Positions 41,228 through 51,478 are shown, counted from the stretch's first letter. The stretch is DNA of 64,000 nucleotides from Lentzea jiangxiensis (GCF_900104175.1 NZ_FNIX01000003.1:248001-312000), one strand, 5' to 3'. Program-made: numbers and translations. Notes: generated by a model not told the origin, from the letters alone.

Positions 41228-41683
41228 TCAGAGCTTCCGGACGAAGTGGAACGCGGTGATGTCGTAGCCGGAGCCGAGGTAGAGCCGGTGCGCGTGGTGC
41301 CGCGGCGTGCCGGAGTCGAGGTGGACCGCCGCGCACCCGAGACGGCGCGCCTCCTCGTCGACCCAGCGCAGCAGCGCGCCCGCGTGGCCCTGCCTGCGGG
41401 CGGACGGGAGCGTGCTCAGGTCGTCGACGTAGAGGTGGGAGCCGGCGTGGAGGTTCGTCCTGTGCCGGAACCCGGCGACGGCGACGACCCGGCCGTCCGC
41501 GTCGAACGAGGCGGCGATCCGGTAGCCCTCCCGCCGCTGGGCGCCTACGACGTCGACGAACTCGTCGACGTCGGTGAGGTGCGGCCGGAGCTCGCGCAGC
41601 GCGTCGAAGGCCAGGGCGGTGTCCTCGCCGACGAGTTCGGCGATCCTGGTGGTGTGCTGACTGGTCACGCCCGTGATCGTCAC
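41228..41683 (-). CDS. GNAT-family N-acetyltransferase
   Basis: A 151-residue acetyltransferase with the GNAT acetyl-CoA-binding core: the DDLSTLPSARRQGHAGALL segment (motif A, R/Q-x-x-G-x-A, about 88-106) and the terminal LYLGSGYDITAFHF strand. Substrate unknown; GNAT enzymes act on amino groups of small molecules or proteins. The start is a GTG near 41683 with in-frame alternatives a few codons downstream. It lies alone between the S1 protease and the M28 peptidase, both on the same strand. Confidence 0.85.
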   Translation of the reverse strand: MTITGVTSQHTTRIAELVGEDTALAFDALRELRPHLTDVDEFVDVVGAQRREGYRIAASFDADGRVVAVAGFRHRTNLHAGSHLYVDDLSTLPSARRQGHAGALLRWVDEEARRLGCAAVHLDSGTPRHHAHRLYLGSGYDITAFHFVRKL

Positions 41684-41747
41684 CCGAGAAGTGGCATCCC
41701 AGAAGGCCCAATGCAGGCGGAAACCAGGATGCCACTTCCCGACGGTG

Positions 41748-44021
41748 CTACGGGGTCAGGTTCAGGCTCCACGTGTCGAGCGTGCCCACGTCGGCGGGAC
41801 CGGAGTCCTGGACGCGGAGTTTCCACGTGCCGTTCGCGGTCTCGCCCGCCACGTTGACCGAGAAGGTGCGGTCGATGTTGTCCGCGCTGCCGCCGCTGCG
41901 GTTGTGCAGCGGGTACGACGAGCCGTCCGGCGCGATCAGGGCCACCGTGAGGTCACCGACGTACGGGTGCACGATCCGCACGGTCACGACCGAGGCGGAG
42001 GACGGCGTGGCGGAGCACCCGGAGAGCGCGATGGTGCTCTCGACCGCGGCACCCGCGTCCGGGATGGCGACGTCGTCGGGGTTGGTGCCGGTGCAGGACC
42101 CGCCACCGCCGCCCGTGACGGTGAGCGCGTAGGTCGCGGTGCGCGACGCCGTGCCGGCCGCGGTGATCGTGACCGGGTAGGTGCCCGCGGCCACCGACGC
42201 CGTGGTGCTGATCGTCAGCGTCGACGCCGAGCCCGTCGTGACGGACGCCGGGCTGAACGACGCCGTCGCCCCGGCGGGAAGCCCGGACGCGGACAGCCGC
42301 ACGGTCTGCGGGTCGCCGCTCACCGTCCGGGTCGCGACGCTCGCCTGGACCGACGAGCCCGCCGCCACCGAACCGGACGCCGGCGACACCGAGACCGCGA
42401 AGTCGGCGCCTGGGGTGCCGGTGCCGACCGCGGACTTCCAGACGGTGTAGGCGATGCCGTCGACCGCGCGGTTGAGGTGCGTGTCGCTGATGTTCGCGGT
42501 GGTGTCGCAGGACGCGTGGTAGCAGGGGTCGAACGCGCCGCCCGCCGTGCCGCCCCACTTGTTCGCCTGCGCGGTGGTCTTGCGCGCGCTGGCGCCCATC
42601 GCGTAGCCGGACGCCGGGATGCCCGCGTTGGTGAAGGACGCGTCGTCGGACCGGTTGCGGCCCTCGGTGTTCTCCTCCGGCTGCAGGCCCAGGGAGTCCC
42701 AGTACGCCTTCATGTGCACGGACTGGGTGCTGGTGATGTTGTTGATGAAGTAGCCGCCGTTGGTCGACCCGACCATGTCGAAGTTGTGGTAGGTCTTGAT
42801 CTTCGCGCGTTCGGTGGACGGGAGCTGCGAGACGTAGAAGCGGGAGCCGTTGAGGCCCTGCTCCTCGTCGGTCCACCAGGCGAACCGGACCTTGTTGGTC
42901 ATCGACGGGGTGCGCTGGGCGAGCACGAGCGCGGTCTCGAGCAGCGCCGCCGAGCCGGAGGCGTTGTCGTTGATGCCGGGGCCCGCGGACACGCCGTCGA
43001 GGTGGCCGCCGAACATGTAGACGTTGTTCGCGTTGCCACCGGGCCACTCGGCGATCAGGTTCGGACCGGCGCCGGTGGTGCAGCCGGACGTGCAGGGCTG
43101 CTCGGTGACGGCGTAGCCGGCGGCCGTGAGCTTGTCCTTCACGTAGGCCACCGACGCGCGGTAGCCCGCCGAGGTGGACCGCCGGTTGCCGCCGTTCTGC
43201 GCGGCGATCGTGCCGAACTGCGCGAGGTGCGCCTTGACCGCGGCGATGTCGACGTCCGGGATCTGCGGGCCGGTGCCGCCGGTGACCGTCAGCGTGTAGG
43301 TCGCCGTCCTGGTCGTGGCACCCGCGGCGCGCACGGTGATCGGGTAGGTGCCCGACAAGATCGACGTCGTCGTGCTGATCGACAGGGTCGAACTGGAGCC
43401 CGTGGTGACGGAAGCCGGGCTGAACGACGCCGTGGCGCCGGCGGGCAGGCCGGTGGCGGTCAGCTGCACGGTCTGCGCCTGGCCCGCCGTGGTCTGCGTC
43501 TGCACGGTGGCCGAGGCCGCCGACCCCGCCGCGACGGAACCGGACGCGGGCGAGACGGCGACGGAGAAGTCGTCGGCCGGGGTGGAGCCGCCGAGGTTCA
43601 GCGACCAGGTGTCGATCCGGCCGGCGTCGTTGGCCGCGTTGTCGTTGACGCGGAGCTTCCAGGTGCCGTTGGAGGTCTCGCCCGACAGGTCGACGGTGTA
43701 GGTCTGGTCGATGTCGTCCGCGGAGCCGCCGGACCGGTTGTGCAGGACGTAGGCGGAGCCGTCCGGCGCGACGAGGCTGACCTGGAGGTCGCCGACGTAG
43801 GTGTGGACGATCTTCACCGGCACGGTGGCGGTGGCGGACGGGGCCGACGCGCACTCGCTGATGGCGATGGGCGACTCGACCGTCTGGTTGTCGCCGATCG
43901 CCACGTCGCCGTCGTTGGTGCCGGAGCACCCGGCGGCCAGGGCGGGGGCCGCGGGCGAGGCCAGCGCCGCGGTGGTCACCGCCACGAGTGCCGCGGTCAG
44001 CAGGGATCTTCTTCTTCGCAC
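41748..44021 (-). CDS. Secreted M28 zinc aminopeptidase with duplicated P-domain and Ig-like flanks
   Basis: A 757-residue exported protein. After the signal peptide (about 1-30) come a P/homB (proprotein-convertase) domain (about 32-150), an Ig-like module (about 155-245), the M28 peptidase (about 255-545), a second Ig-like module and a second P-domain at the C-terminus. Zinc ligands are in [25 protein letters not shown] and CYHASC. The Ig modules ([26 protein letters not shown]) and P-domains ([22 protein letters not shown]) at the two ends are near copies, so the peptidase sits in a symmetric frame made by duplication. Confidence 0.9.
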   Translation of the reverse strand: MRRRRSLLTAALVAVTTAALASPAAPALAAGCSGTNDGDVAIGDNQTVESPIAISECASAPSATATVPVKIVHTYVGDLQVSLVAPDGSAYVLHNRSGGSADDIDQTYTVDLSGETSNGTWKLRVNDNAANDAGRIDTWSLNLGGSTPADDFSVAVSPASGSVAAGSAASATVQTQTTAGQAQTVQLTATGLPAGATASFSPASVTTGSSSTLSISTTTSILSGTYPITVRAAGATTRTATYTLTVTGGTGPQIPDVDIAAVKAHLAQFGTIAAQNGGNRRSTSAGYRASVAYVKDKLTAAGYAVTEQPCTSGCTTGAGPNLIAEWPGGNANNVYMFGGHLDGVSAGPGINDNASGSAALLETALVLAQRTPSMTNKVRFAWWTDEEQGLNGSRFYVSQLPSTERAKIKTYHNFDMVGSTNGGYFINNITSTQSVHMKAYWDSLGLQPEENTEGRNRSDDASFTNAGIPASGYAMGASARKTTAQANKWGGTAGGAFDPCYHASCDTTANISDTHLNRAVDGIAYTVWKSAVGTGTPGADFAVSVSPASGSVAAGSSVQASVATRTVSGDPQTVRLSASGLPAGATASFSPASVTTGSASTLTISTTASVAAGTYPVTITAAGTASRTATYALTVTGGGGGSCTGTNPDDVAIPDAGAAVESTIALSGCSATPSSASVVTVRIVHPYVGDLTVALIAPDGSSYPLHNRSGGSADNIDRTFSVNVAGETANGTWKLRVQDSGPADVGTLDTWSLNLTP

Positions 44022-44099
44022 TTGCGGGCTCCTTCGCAGGGATGCAGGGTCAGGAGACCGTAGCCGCCGCGGCCGTGGCCGACATCCGGTCGTTCGGAG

Positions 44100-44460
44100 G
44101 GTTTGCCGGCACCTCCGGCCTCGATGTCCGGTTTCACCTTCGAGTCACGGATTTCGTTGCGCCACAGGGGGATGGCTTCGGCACGATTCCGTGGACAAGA
44201 CAACGATGTCGCCGGAGCGGCGTTCGCCGACGTGGTGCGCGGGCCGTTGCGGCTGCTGCTGTCCGGCGCTCCCGCCACACCACCGGACTCGGTCGCACCG
44301 CATCCACCTCGTCGTGGACGACCTCGACGCGGAGGTCACCCGGCTGCGCGCCGCCGGGGTGCCGTTCGTGAGCGAGGTGGCCAGCGGGCCGGGCGGCCGT
44401 CAGGTGCTCGTCACCGGTCCCGCGGGCAGCCTCGTCCAGGTGTTCCAGCCCGCCGGGTGA
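44100..44460 (+). pseudogene. Frameshifted VOC/glyoxalase-family gene
   Basis: The first half (RFRGQDNDVAGAAF, VVRGPLRLLLSG) and the second half (HRIHLVVDDLDAEVTRLRAAG, GRQVLVTGPAGSLVQVFQPAG) of a vicinal-oxygen-chelate domain are both readable but lie in different frames. The break is near 44285, where about eight residues expected between them are missing. The start region is also unclear. It is probably an inactivated antibiotic-resistance or dioxygenase-like protein. Confidence 0.6.
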
Positions 44461-44463
44461 CGC

Positions 44464-45750
44464 TCAGCGCGGCCAGCGCGCGTGGTCGTCGTTGATGCGG
44501 AACTCGTGCGCGTGCGTCCACACGGCACCGTCGAGGTCGTGGTGCTCGTGTTCGACGATCTCCGGGTCGTGCACGGGCCAGAACCGCAGGGCGCACAGCG
44601 CTCCTGCCGCGGCCAGCACGCCGAGCACCACGAACGCGGTGGTGGTGCCCGCGGTCGTCGCGAGCCACCCGGCGAGCGGGTAGCACAGCAGCCAGCAGGC
44701 GTGGGACAGCGCGAAGTCCGCGGCGAACAGGGACGGCCGGTCGGCGTCGTCGGCCGACCGGCGCAGCAGGCGCGCGCCCGGCGTCAGGGCGAGCGAACAC
44801 CCGGCGCCGATCAAGCCCCACACCAGCAGCAGCGCGGGCCAGTGGTGCGCGAACAGCGCACCGGCCGACAACACCACCACAAGTGTGGTGGCCGCACGCG
44901 TCACCACGACGCGGTCCGCGCAGCGTTCGAGCAGGCCGGGCAAGGCCAGCGCGGCGACGAGCGAGCCCGCACCGTTGGCCGCCAGTGCCACCGCGACGTC
45001 CGCCGCGTCCCGCCCGAGGCCGTCTCTGACGTGCGCCACGGTGTTGACGAACACCATCGATCCGGCGGCCGCCGCCGCGAAGTGCACGGCGAGCAGTCCG
45101 CGCAGCCGGGGCGTGGCGAGGTAGATCCGGATGCCCTTGGTCGTGGCGTCGTACCGGCGGCCGTTGCGCGGCAACGGTGTCGGGCGTGGCAGGACGACCG
45201 AGAGCACGAGCAGCGCCGACGCGGCGAAGCCGAGCGCGGTGCCGAGGAAGAGCTGCTGGAAGCCCAGCACCGCGAGCGCTGCGGCCGCCAGCGCGGGACT
45301 GAGCAGGCTTTCGAGGTCGTAGGCCATGCGGGACAACGTGATCGCGCGGGTGTAGTCGCGTTCGCCGGGCAGGACGTCCGGGATCGTCGCCTGGAACAAC
45401 GGCGTGAACGCGGCGGACCCGGCCTGCAGCAGGAAGACCAGGACGTAGACCTGCCACACCTCGCCGACCCACGGCAGCACCGCCGCCACCGCGACCCGCA
45501 GGACGTCGAGCGACACCAGCACGGCCCGGCGGGGCAACGCGCCGAGCAGCGCCGTGGCGATCGGCGCGACCCCGACGTAGGCGATCATCTTGATCGCCAG
45601 CGCCGTGCCGAGCACCGACCCCGCCTCGGGCCCCGCCAGGTCGTGGGCCAGCAGCCCGAGCGCGACCGTGGCCACTCCCGTTCCGGTCAGCGCGGCGACC
45701 TGGGCACCGAACAGTGCCCGGTAGACCGGATCGCGGAGAACGGAAATCAC
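44464..45750 (-). CDS. MFS exporter with a histidine-rich C-terminal tail
   Basis: A 428-residue, 12-helix major-facilitator protein with an MFS motif-A-like loop (LLGALPRRAVLV) between helices 2 and 3. The last 35 residues are unusually rich in His (VEHEHHDLDG, THAHEF, DDHAR; seven His), suggesting metal binding and a possible role in nickel or cobalt efflux; drug export is an alternative. The GTG start is probably leaderless: a TATAGT box at 45762-45757 ends six bases before it. Confidence 0.85.
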   Translation of the reverse strand: MISVLRDPVYRALFGAQVAALTGTGVATVALGLLAHDLAGPEAGSVLGTALAIKMIAYVGVAPIATALLGALPRRAVLVSLDVLRVAVAAVLPWVGEVWQVYVLVFLLQAGSAAFTPLFQATIPDVLPGERDYTRAITLSRMAYDLESLLSPALAAAALAVLGFQQLFLGTALGFAASALLVLSVVLPRPTPLPRNGRRYDATTKGIRIYLATPRLRGLLAVHFAAAAAGSMVFVNTVAHVRDGLGRDAADVAVALAANGAGSLVAALALPGLLERCADRVVVTRAATTLVVVLSAGALFAHHWPALLLVWGLIGAGCSLALTPGARLLRRSADDADRPSLFAADFALSHACWLLCYPLAGWLATTAGTTTAFVVLGVLAAAGALCALRFWPVHDPEIVEHEHHDLDGAVWTHAHEFRINDDHARWPR

Positions 45751-45856
45751 CGCGGAACTATAAGCACCACAACAGGTTTGCGTCGACGGTGCAACAGCCG
45801 CTCACTGGCAACAGCACAACTCCGACACGTGAACCACCGGGCATTAAGGTTCCGCC

Positions 45857-46561
45857 GTGACCGATCCGCTCGAAGCCACCAGGACCTCTTACGACGCCGT
45901 GGCGTCCCTCTACGCCGAGCTGTTCGGCGACGTGCTCGACACCCGTCCGCTCGACCGCGCGGTGCTGGCGGCGTTCGCCGAGGTCTGCCGGAGCGCGGGC
46001 CACCCGGTCGCCGACCTCGGCTGCGGCCCCGGACACCTCACCGCGCACCTGGCCTCGCTCGGCCTCGACGTCTTCGGTCTCGACCTCTCCCCCGCGATGA
46101 TCGCCCTCGCCCGCCAGGCGCACCCGGACCTGCGGTTCGACGAGGGGACGATGACTGCCCTGGACCTCGCCGACGGCGCGTTGGGCGGCATTCTGGCGTC
46201 CTACTCGGTCATCCACACGCCGCCTTCCGAGGTCCCGGCGGTCTTCGCGGAGTTCCACCGCGTGCTGGCGCCCGGCGGTCACCTGCTGCTCGGGTTCTTC
46301 GCCGGGGACGACGCCGGTCCCCGGGCGTTCGACCACAGGGTGACCACCGCCTACCGGTGGTCACCGGGTGGCCTGGCGGAGGTGCTGGGCGAGGCCGGGT
46401 TCACGGAGGTCGGGCGGATGGTGCGCCCGCCGATCGAGGGCGAGCGGTTCCTGCAGGCCCAGCTCCTGGTGCGCAAGGCTCAGGCGCCGACGGTGCCGGG
46501 AGCTGTCACCTCCGCCGCCAGGTACTCGACGCACGCGTCGCAGATCCAGGCCGCGAGGTAG
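45857..46561 (+). CDS. Class I SAM-dependent methyltransferase
   Basis: A 234-residue enzyme with motif I VADLGCGPGHLTAHL (about 51-65), motif post I in VFGLDLSPAMI, and FHRVLAPGGHLLLGF (motif III). The substrate is not evident. GTG start with AAGG upstream. Its last 82 bases overlap the end of soxG on the opposite strand, so the C-terminal 27 residues (APTVPGAVTSAARYS and beyond) are probably read-through into that gene's antisense and are of doubtful functional value. Confidence 0.87.
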   Translation: MTDPLEATRTSYDAVASLYAELFGDVLDTRPLDRAVLAAFAEVCRSAGHPVADLGCGPGHLTAHLASLGLDVFGLDLSPAMIALARQAHPDLRFDEGTMTALDLADGALGGILASYSVIHTPPSEVPAVFAEFHRVLAPGGHLLLGFFAGDDAGPRAFDHRVTTAYRWSPGGLAEVLGEAGFTEVGRMVRPPIEGERFLQAQLLVRKAQAPTVPGAVTSAARYSTHASQIQAAR

Positions 46562-47094
46562 CCGGCGAACGACGAGCGCACCAGGACGGTGAAGGCGTCC
46601 TCACCGGTCACCTGCAGGACGATTCCCGTCCGCGCGAGCAGCGTCTGCACGCAAGTGCCGGCGGGAGCCGAAGACGGGTGCAGGTCCACGGAACATCCGT
46701 GAGCCAGCACGTCCCGGACGAGCGGCCCTTCGAGGACCACCGTCGTGCGCTGAGCCGAAGTGTCCACCACGGACCCTCTCGCGGTCCCGAGCGCGTCACG
46801 CACCACCTCCTCGATCGCGATCTGCAGGCCGGGCCCGGCCACGACGAGGAACTCGCCCGGCCCGAGCCAGAGCACCTCGACGTCCCCGAACGGCCCGGAG
46901 CCCGTCGTGAACGTGCAAGGAGTGGAAGGGAACGGCACACCGAGTGCCGAACCCGCCGCCGCGATGGCCTCCGGGTCGGACACGCGCACCGTGAGCTGCG
47001 AGCGGAACGGCCGCTCCGCCACGGCCAGCACGGGGGCGAGCGCCGCCAGCCCGTCGGTCCAGGCGTGCAGGGGGCTGGTCGGGTCAGCCGTCAC
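46480..47094 (-). CDS. soxG: Sarcosine oxidase gamma subunit
   Basis: A 204-residue subunit of heterotetrameric sarcosine oxidase. The pattern WLGPGEFLVV (about 78-87), VDTSAQRTTVVLEGP and VLVRSSFAGYLAAWI matches the SoxG/GcvT-like fold that helps hold the folate-binding part of the alpha subunit. GTG start 11 bases inside the end of soxA, last gene of the soxBDAG operon. Its 3' end is antisense to the methyltransferase gene. Confidence 0.88.
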   Translation of the reverse strand: MTADPTSPLHAWTDGLAALAPVLAVAERPFRSQLTVRVSDPEAIAAAGSALGVPFPSTPCTFTTGSGPFGDVEVLWLGPGEFLVVAGPGLQIAIEEVVRDALGTARGSVVDTSAQRTTVVLEGPLVRDVLAHGCSVDLHPSSAPAGTCVQTLLARTGIVLQVTGEDAFTVLVRSSFAGYLAAWICDACVEYLAAEVTAPGTVGA

Positions 47095-49924
47095 GGCGGG
47101 CACCTTCCTTGTCGTACAGGACGGATTCGGTGACCGTGACCGGTACCAGCGAGTCCTCCACGGGCACGTACACCGTCTCGCCGATGCGTTCGCGGCCCGA
47201 GCGCACCAGCGCCAGCGCGAAGGTGCGGCCCAGGGCGGCGCTGGGGTAGCTGGACGTGACGTGGCCGAGCATCCGCACCGGAGGTTGCGGCACCCGGTCC
47301 GTCTCCACGACCTGCGACCCCTCCGGCAGCAGCACCGAGGGGTCGACGGGCAGCAGGCCGACGAGCTGCTTGCGGTCCGGCCGGTTGTTCTCGGCACGGG
47401 CGAACGACCGCTTGCCGATGAAGTCGGCCTTTTTCTTCGACACGGCCCACGCCATTCCGAGATCCTGCGGCGTGACCGTCGCGTCGGTCTCCTGCCCGAT
47501 GATCGGGTAGCCCTTCTCGGCGCGCAGCACGTGCATGGTCTCGGTGCCGTACGGCGTGATCCCGTACTCCTCCCCCGCCGCCATCAACGCCTCCCACACG
47601 GCGATGCCGTGCCAGGCGGTCACGTTGATCTCGTAGGCCAGCTCGCCGGAGAAGCTGATCCGGCACACCCGCGCCGGCACACCGGCGACCGCGGTGTCGC
47701 GCCAGGTCATGAACTCGAAGGCCTCGTTCGACACGTCCAGCCCGGGGGCCACGGCGGCGAGCACGTCCCGGGACCTGGGACCCACCAACGGGATCGTGGC
47801 CCAGTGCTCGGTGACCGAGGTGCAGTGCACGTCGAGGTGCGGCCACTCCGTCTGCAGCCACTCCTCCATCCAGTCGAGGACCTTGGCGGCGTTGCCCGTC
47901 GTCGTGGTGACGACGTACCGCTGTTCGGCGACGCGGATGACCGTGCCGTCGTCCATCACCATCCCGTCGAGGCCGCACATCACGCCGTAGCGGATCCTGC
48001 CGACCTTCAGCGTGCTCATCACGTTCGTGTAGAGCATGTCGAGGAACTCGCCGGCGTCGGCGCCCTGCACGTCGATCTTGCCCAGGGTGGAGCCGTCCAT
48101 CATGCCGACGCTCTGGCGCGTGGCCTTGCACTCCCGCAGCACGGCCGCGTGCAGGTCTTCGCCGTCCTCCGGGTAGTACCGGGGCCGCTTCCACTGGCCG
48201 ACGTCCTCGAACAGCGCGCCGCGGGCCACGTGCCACGGGTGGAGCGCCGTGACGCGGACGGGGTCGTGCAGCTCGCCGCGGTCACGTCCGGCCAGCGCCG
48301 CGAACGACACCGGGGTGAAGGGCGGGCGGAACGTCGTGGGCCGCTGTTCGGCGAGCTCCACGCCCAACGCCTCGGCGACGATGCCCGCCGCGATCATGCC
48401 GGACGTCTTGCCCTGGTCGTGCGCGGTGCCGATGGTGGTGTAGCGCTTGATGTGCTCCAACGACCGCAAACCCGTCCCGGTCGCCCGCAGCACGTCCGAG
48501 ACCGTGGCGTCCCGCTGCAGGTCGACGAAGCTCGTGGCCTCGTCACCCGGCACCCGCCACAGCACCAGACCGGACCGCGCGGTGCACCGCGAGTCGGAGA
48601 CGGGCAGCGCGACCTGGCCACCGGAGGGGAACCCGGCCGCCGCGGCGGCAGCGGCTCCGGCGTTCCGTCCCTGCCGCGCACAGGCGGTCAGGTCCAGCTC
48701 ACCGGTCGCCGCTCCCGCCACTGCCACGGAGGGCAGCTCCTCACCCGGCACGAAGGCACCGAGCCCGGCGTCGTAGCGCAGTCTGCCGCGCGCCTGGCTG
48801 AACAGGCCCACCACGGGGTTCCAGCCGCCCGACACCAGCACGGTGTCGCACACGACGGAGTCCGGGTACCCGGGTGCTCCGCCGAGCGGGGCGACGTGCG
48901 CGCCGGTCACCCGTCCCGCGCCCCCGGTCCCGGTCACGACGTGCCCGGCGCGGACCTCGACACCCCGCGCCGCGCACTCCGCCGCCAGCCGCGCGGGCGC
49001 CTCCGGGCGGGCGTCGACGACCAGGGCGATGTCCACTCCGGACTCGGCGAGGTCGATGGCCGCGCAGTACGCGCTGTCGTTGGTGGTGAACACGACCGCC
49101 CGCGAGCCCGGCAGCACGCCGTAGCGGTGCAGGAACGTGCGCGCGGACGAGGCCAGCATGATCCCCGGCCGGTCGTTGCCGGCGAAGACCACCGGACGTT
49201 CGTGGGCACCGGTGGCGAGCACGGTCCGCCTGGTGCGGATCCGCCAGACCCGCTGCCGTGCCGCCGTCGCCGGTGCCGCGAAGCCGAGGTGGTCCGTCCG
49301 CTTCTGCAACGCGAGCACGAACCCGTCCTGGTACATGCCGAACGCGGTGGTGCGCTCCAGCACGAGCACACCGGGCGTGCTCTTCAACTCCGCGACGACG
49401 TCCGCGACCCACTCGGCGGACGGCCGGTCGTCCAGGTACTCGTCCACGCCCAGCAGTGCGCCACCGGCCCGGTTCTGCTCGTCGGCCAGCACCACCCGCG
49501 CACCGCTGCGGGCGGCGGTCAGGGCCGCGACCAGACCGGCGGGCCCGGCGCCGACCACCAGCACGTCGCAGTGCTCGTGCTTCGCGTCGTAGCGCGCCGG
49601 GTCCGGTTCGGTGGACAGACGTCCCTGACCGGACAGTCCGCGGGCCTCCAGGCCGTCGTACAGCTCCACGGTCGTGGCGAGCAGCATGGGTTCGGAGAAC
49701 GGCGTCTCCACCTGCACGAGCGAGGTCGGGTCCTCGGAGCCCGCCGCGACGACACCGCGCGGGCGGCCGAGCTTCACACTGCGCCCGATCTCGTGCACGC
49801 CGTGGGCGAGCAACGCCGACGCGAGCGTGTCACCGGGGTGCCCGGTGTAGGCGCGGCCGTCGAAGGTGAAGCGCAGCAGGGTGTTCCGGTCGATCGAGCC
49901 ACCGGTGGGCGTGCGGAAGGTCAC
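47084..49924 (-). CDS. soxA: Sarcosine oxidase alpha subunit
   Basis: A 946-residue subunit. The N-terminal 2Fe-2S-ferredoxin-like fold (about 15-100, without cluster cysteines) and NAD(P)-binding flavoprotein domain (CDVLVVGAGPAGLVAALTAA, about 120-140) are followed by the C-terminal aminomethyltransferase (GcvT-like) domain (about 560-930, with the LDMLYTN and SGELAYEINV regions) that binds tetrahydrofolate. With the beta, gamma and delta subunits it oxidises sarcosine to glycine, passing the methyl group to folate as 5,10-methylene-THF with release of H2O2. GTG start overlaps the soxD stop by four bases. Confidence 0.93.
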   Translation of the reverse strand: MTFRTPTGGSIDRNTLLRFTFDGRAYTGHPGDTLASALLAHGVHEIGRSVKLGRPRGVVAAGSEDPTSLVQVETPFSEPMLLATTVELYDGLEARGLSGQGRLSTEPDPARYDAKHEHCDVLVVGAGPAGLVAALTAARSGARVVLADEQNRAGGALLGVDEYLDDRPSAEWVADVVAELKSTPGVLVLERTTAFGMYQDGFVLALQKRTDHLGFAAPATAARQRVWRIRTRRTVLATGAHERPVVFAGNDRPGIMLASSARTFLHRYGVLPGSRAVVFTTNDSAYCAAIDLAESGVDIALVVDARPEAPARLAAECAARGVEVRAGHVVTGTGGAGRVTGAHVAPLGGAPGYPDSVVCDTVLVSGGWNPVVGLFSQARGRLRYDAGLGAFVPGEELPSVAVAGAATGELDLTACARQGRNAGAAAAAAAGFPSGGQVALPVSDSRCTARSGLVLWRVPGDEATSFVDLQRDATVSDVLRATGTGLRSLEHIKRYTTIGTAHDQGKTSGMIAAGIVAEALGVELAEQRPTTFRPPFTPVSFAALAGRDRGELHDPVRVTALHPWHVARGALFEDVGQWKRPRYYPEDGEDLHAAVLRECKATRQSVGMMDGSTLGKIDVQGADAGEFLDMLYTNVMSTLKVGRIRYGVMCGLDGMVMDDGTVIRVAEQRYVVTTTTGNAAKVLDWMEEWLQTEWPHLDVHCTSVTEHWATIPLVGPRSRDVLAAVAPGLDVSNEAFEFMTWRDTAVAGVPARVCRISFSGELAYEINVTAWHGIAVWEALMAAGEEYGITPYGTETMHVLRAEKGYPIIGQETDATVTPQDLGMAWAVSKKKADFIGKRSFARAENNRPDRKQLVGLLPVDPSVLLPEGSQVVETDRVPQPPVRMLGHVTSSYPSAALGRTFALALVRSGRERIGETVYVPVEDSLVPVTVTESVLYDKEGARRDG

Positions 49925-50202
49925 GGGGTCACCTCGGGCATCGGCTCGCCGACGCGGTACACGGCGAGCAGGTCGTGGGTGCGGGTGTCGCGCACGGCGT
50001 TGAACCACCGCCGGCACCCGGCGCTGTGGCTCCAGCGCTCGGCGAACGGGCCGCTCGGGTTGTCGCGGAAGAACAGGTACCGCGCCCATTCCTCGTCGGT
50101 CAGCGCCGAGGGGTCCTCGGGGTACGCGACGTGGGCCTGGCCGCCGTAGTGGAACTCAGCTTCCTCGCGCGGACCGCACCACGGGCACGGGATGAGCTGC
50201 AT
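49921..50202 (-). CDS. soxD: Sarcosine oxidase delta subunit
   Basis: A 93-residue subunit that begins MQLIPCPWCGPREEAEF, the usual zinc-binding start of SoxD, with a further Cys in SAGCRRWFN and the typical DEEWARYLFFRDNPSG central block. In the characterised enzymes the delta subunit binds zinc through these residues. It lies 11 bases behind soxB and overlaps soxA by four bases. Confidence 0.93.
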   Translation of the reverse strand: MQLIPCPWCGPREEAEFHYGGQAHVAYPEDPSALTDEEWARYLFFRDNPSGPFAERWSHSAGCRRWFNAVRDTRTHDLLAVYRVGEPMPEVTP

Positions 50203-50213
50203 CGTCAGCGCTC

Positions 50214-51452
50214 CTAGTGGGCCACGGCGGCGGCGCCGTGCTCGTCGACGAGAGCGCCCGTGGTGAAGCGCTCGAGGGTGAACGGCGCGTTGAACGGGTG
50301 CGGCTCGTCGTTCGCGACCGTGTGCGCGAAGCAGTGGCCTACACCCGGCGTGGCCTTGAAGCCACCGGTTCCCCAGCCGCAGTTCAGGTACAGGCCCGCG
50401 ACCGGAGTCAGCCCCACGATCGGCGAGGCGTCCGGGCTGACGTCGACGATGCCCGCCCACGTGCGCAGCAGGTGTGCCCGCGCGAAGACCGGGAACAGCT
50501 CCAGCGCCGCCGACATCTGCTGCTCGATGACGTGGAACGAACCTCTTTGGCCGTAGCCGTTGTAGCTGTCGATGCCGGCTCCCATGACGAGCTCTCCCTT
50601 GTGCGCCTGGGAGACGTAGACGTGCACGGCGTTCGACATCACGACGGTCGGGTGGACGGGTTCGAGGAGCTCGGACACCAGCGCCTGCAACGGGTGTGAG
50701 GCCAGCGGCAGCCTCAGGCCGGCCATCTTCGCGAGCACCGAGCTGTGCCCGGCCGCGCACAGCGCGACCTTGCCCGCCAGGATCCGCCCGCGGGAGGTCC
50801 GCACCGCGCTGATCCGGCCGCCCGCGGTCTCCAGCCCGGTGACCTCGCAGTCCTGGACCAGGTCGACACCCATCGCGTGCGCGGCCCGCGCGTAGCCCCA
50901 GGCCACGTGGTCGTGCTTCGCGATGCCCGCGCGCGGCTGGTAGGTCGCGCCGAGCACCGGGTGGCGGACGTCGGGCGAGGTGTTGACGATCGGGCAGATC
51001 TCCTCGACCCCGGCCGGGTCCAGCCACTCCGCGTCGATGCCGTTGAGCCGGTTGGCGTTGACCCGCCGGACGCCGTCCCGCACGTCCTGGAGGCTGTGCG
51101 CCAGGTTCAGCACCCCGCGCTGGTCGAACAGGACCGGGTAGCCGAGGTCGTCCTCCAGGCCCTCCCACAGCTTGAGCGAGTGCTCGTAGATGCCGGAGCT
51201 CTCGTCCCACAGGTAGTTCGACCGGATGATCGTGGTGTTGCGGGCCATGTTGCCGCCCGCGAGCCAGCCCTTCTCGAGCACGGCGACGTTCGTGATGCCG
51301 TGGACCTTGGCGAGGTAGTAGGCGGTGGCGAGACCGTGACCGCCGCCACCGACGACCACGACGTCGTAGGAGGCCTTGGGTTCCGTGTCGTCCCACAGGA
51401 AGTCGGGGTGTTCCGGCAGGTGCGCTCCGGGCGGCTGGGCCGAGCTGCTCAT
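50214..51452 (-). CDS. soxB: Sarcosine oxidase beta subunit
   Basis: A 412-residue FAD/FMN subunit with the dinucleotide-binding motif [18 protein letters not shown] (about 30-47), [13 protein letters not shown] (covalent FMN/FAD region of the family) and the C-terminal [14 protein letters not shown]. It is the catalytic amine-oxidising subunit. ATG at 51452 is supported by GGAGG eight bases upstream; an earlier in-frame start would run through the intergenic operator. It leads the soxBDAG operon and is divergent from the GntR regulator. Confidence 0.93.
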   Translation of the reverse strand: MSSSAQPPGAHLPEHPDFLWDDTEPKASYDVVVVGGGGHGLATAYYLAKVHGITNVAVLEKGWLAGGNMARNTTIIRSNYLWDESSGIYEHSLKLWEGLEDDLGYPVLFDQRGVLNLAHSLQDVRDGVRRVNANRLNGIDAEWLDPAGVEEICPIVNTSPDVRHPVLGATYQPRAGIAKHDHVAWGYARAAHAMGVDLVQDCEVTGLETAGGRISAVRTSRGRILAGKVALCAAGHSSVLAKMAGLRLPLASHPLQALVSELLEPVHPTVVMSNAVHVYVSQAHKGELVMGAGIDSYNGYGQRGSFHVIEQQMSAALELFPVFARAHLLRTWAGIVDVSPDASPIVGLTPVAGLYLNCGWGTGGFKATPGVGHCFAHTVANDEPHPFNAPFTLERFTTGALVDEHGAAAVAH

Positions 51453-51478
51453 GCGCGACGCCTCCAGCGTGGTCGAAC

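Noticed and set aside
46760..50149. Plus-strand frame over the sox operon
   Set aside because: Antisense to soxA and soxD, which have family motifs and coupled starts.
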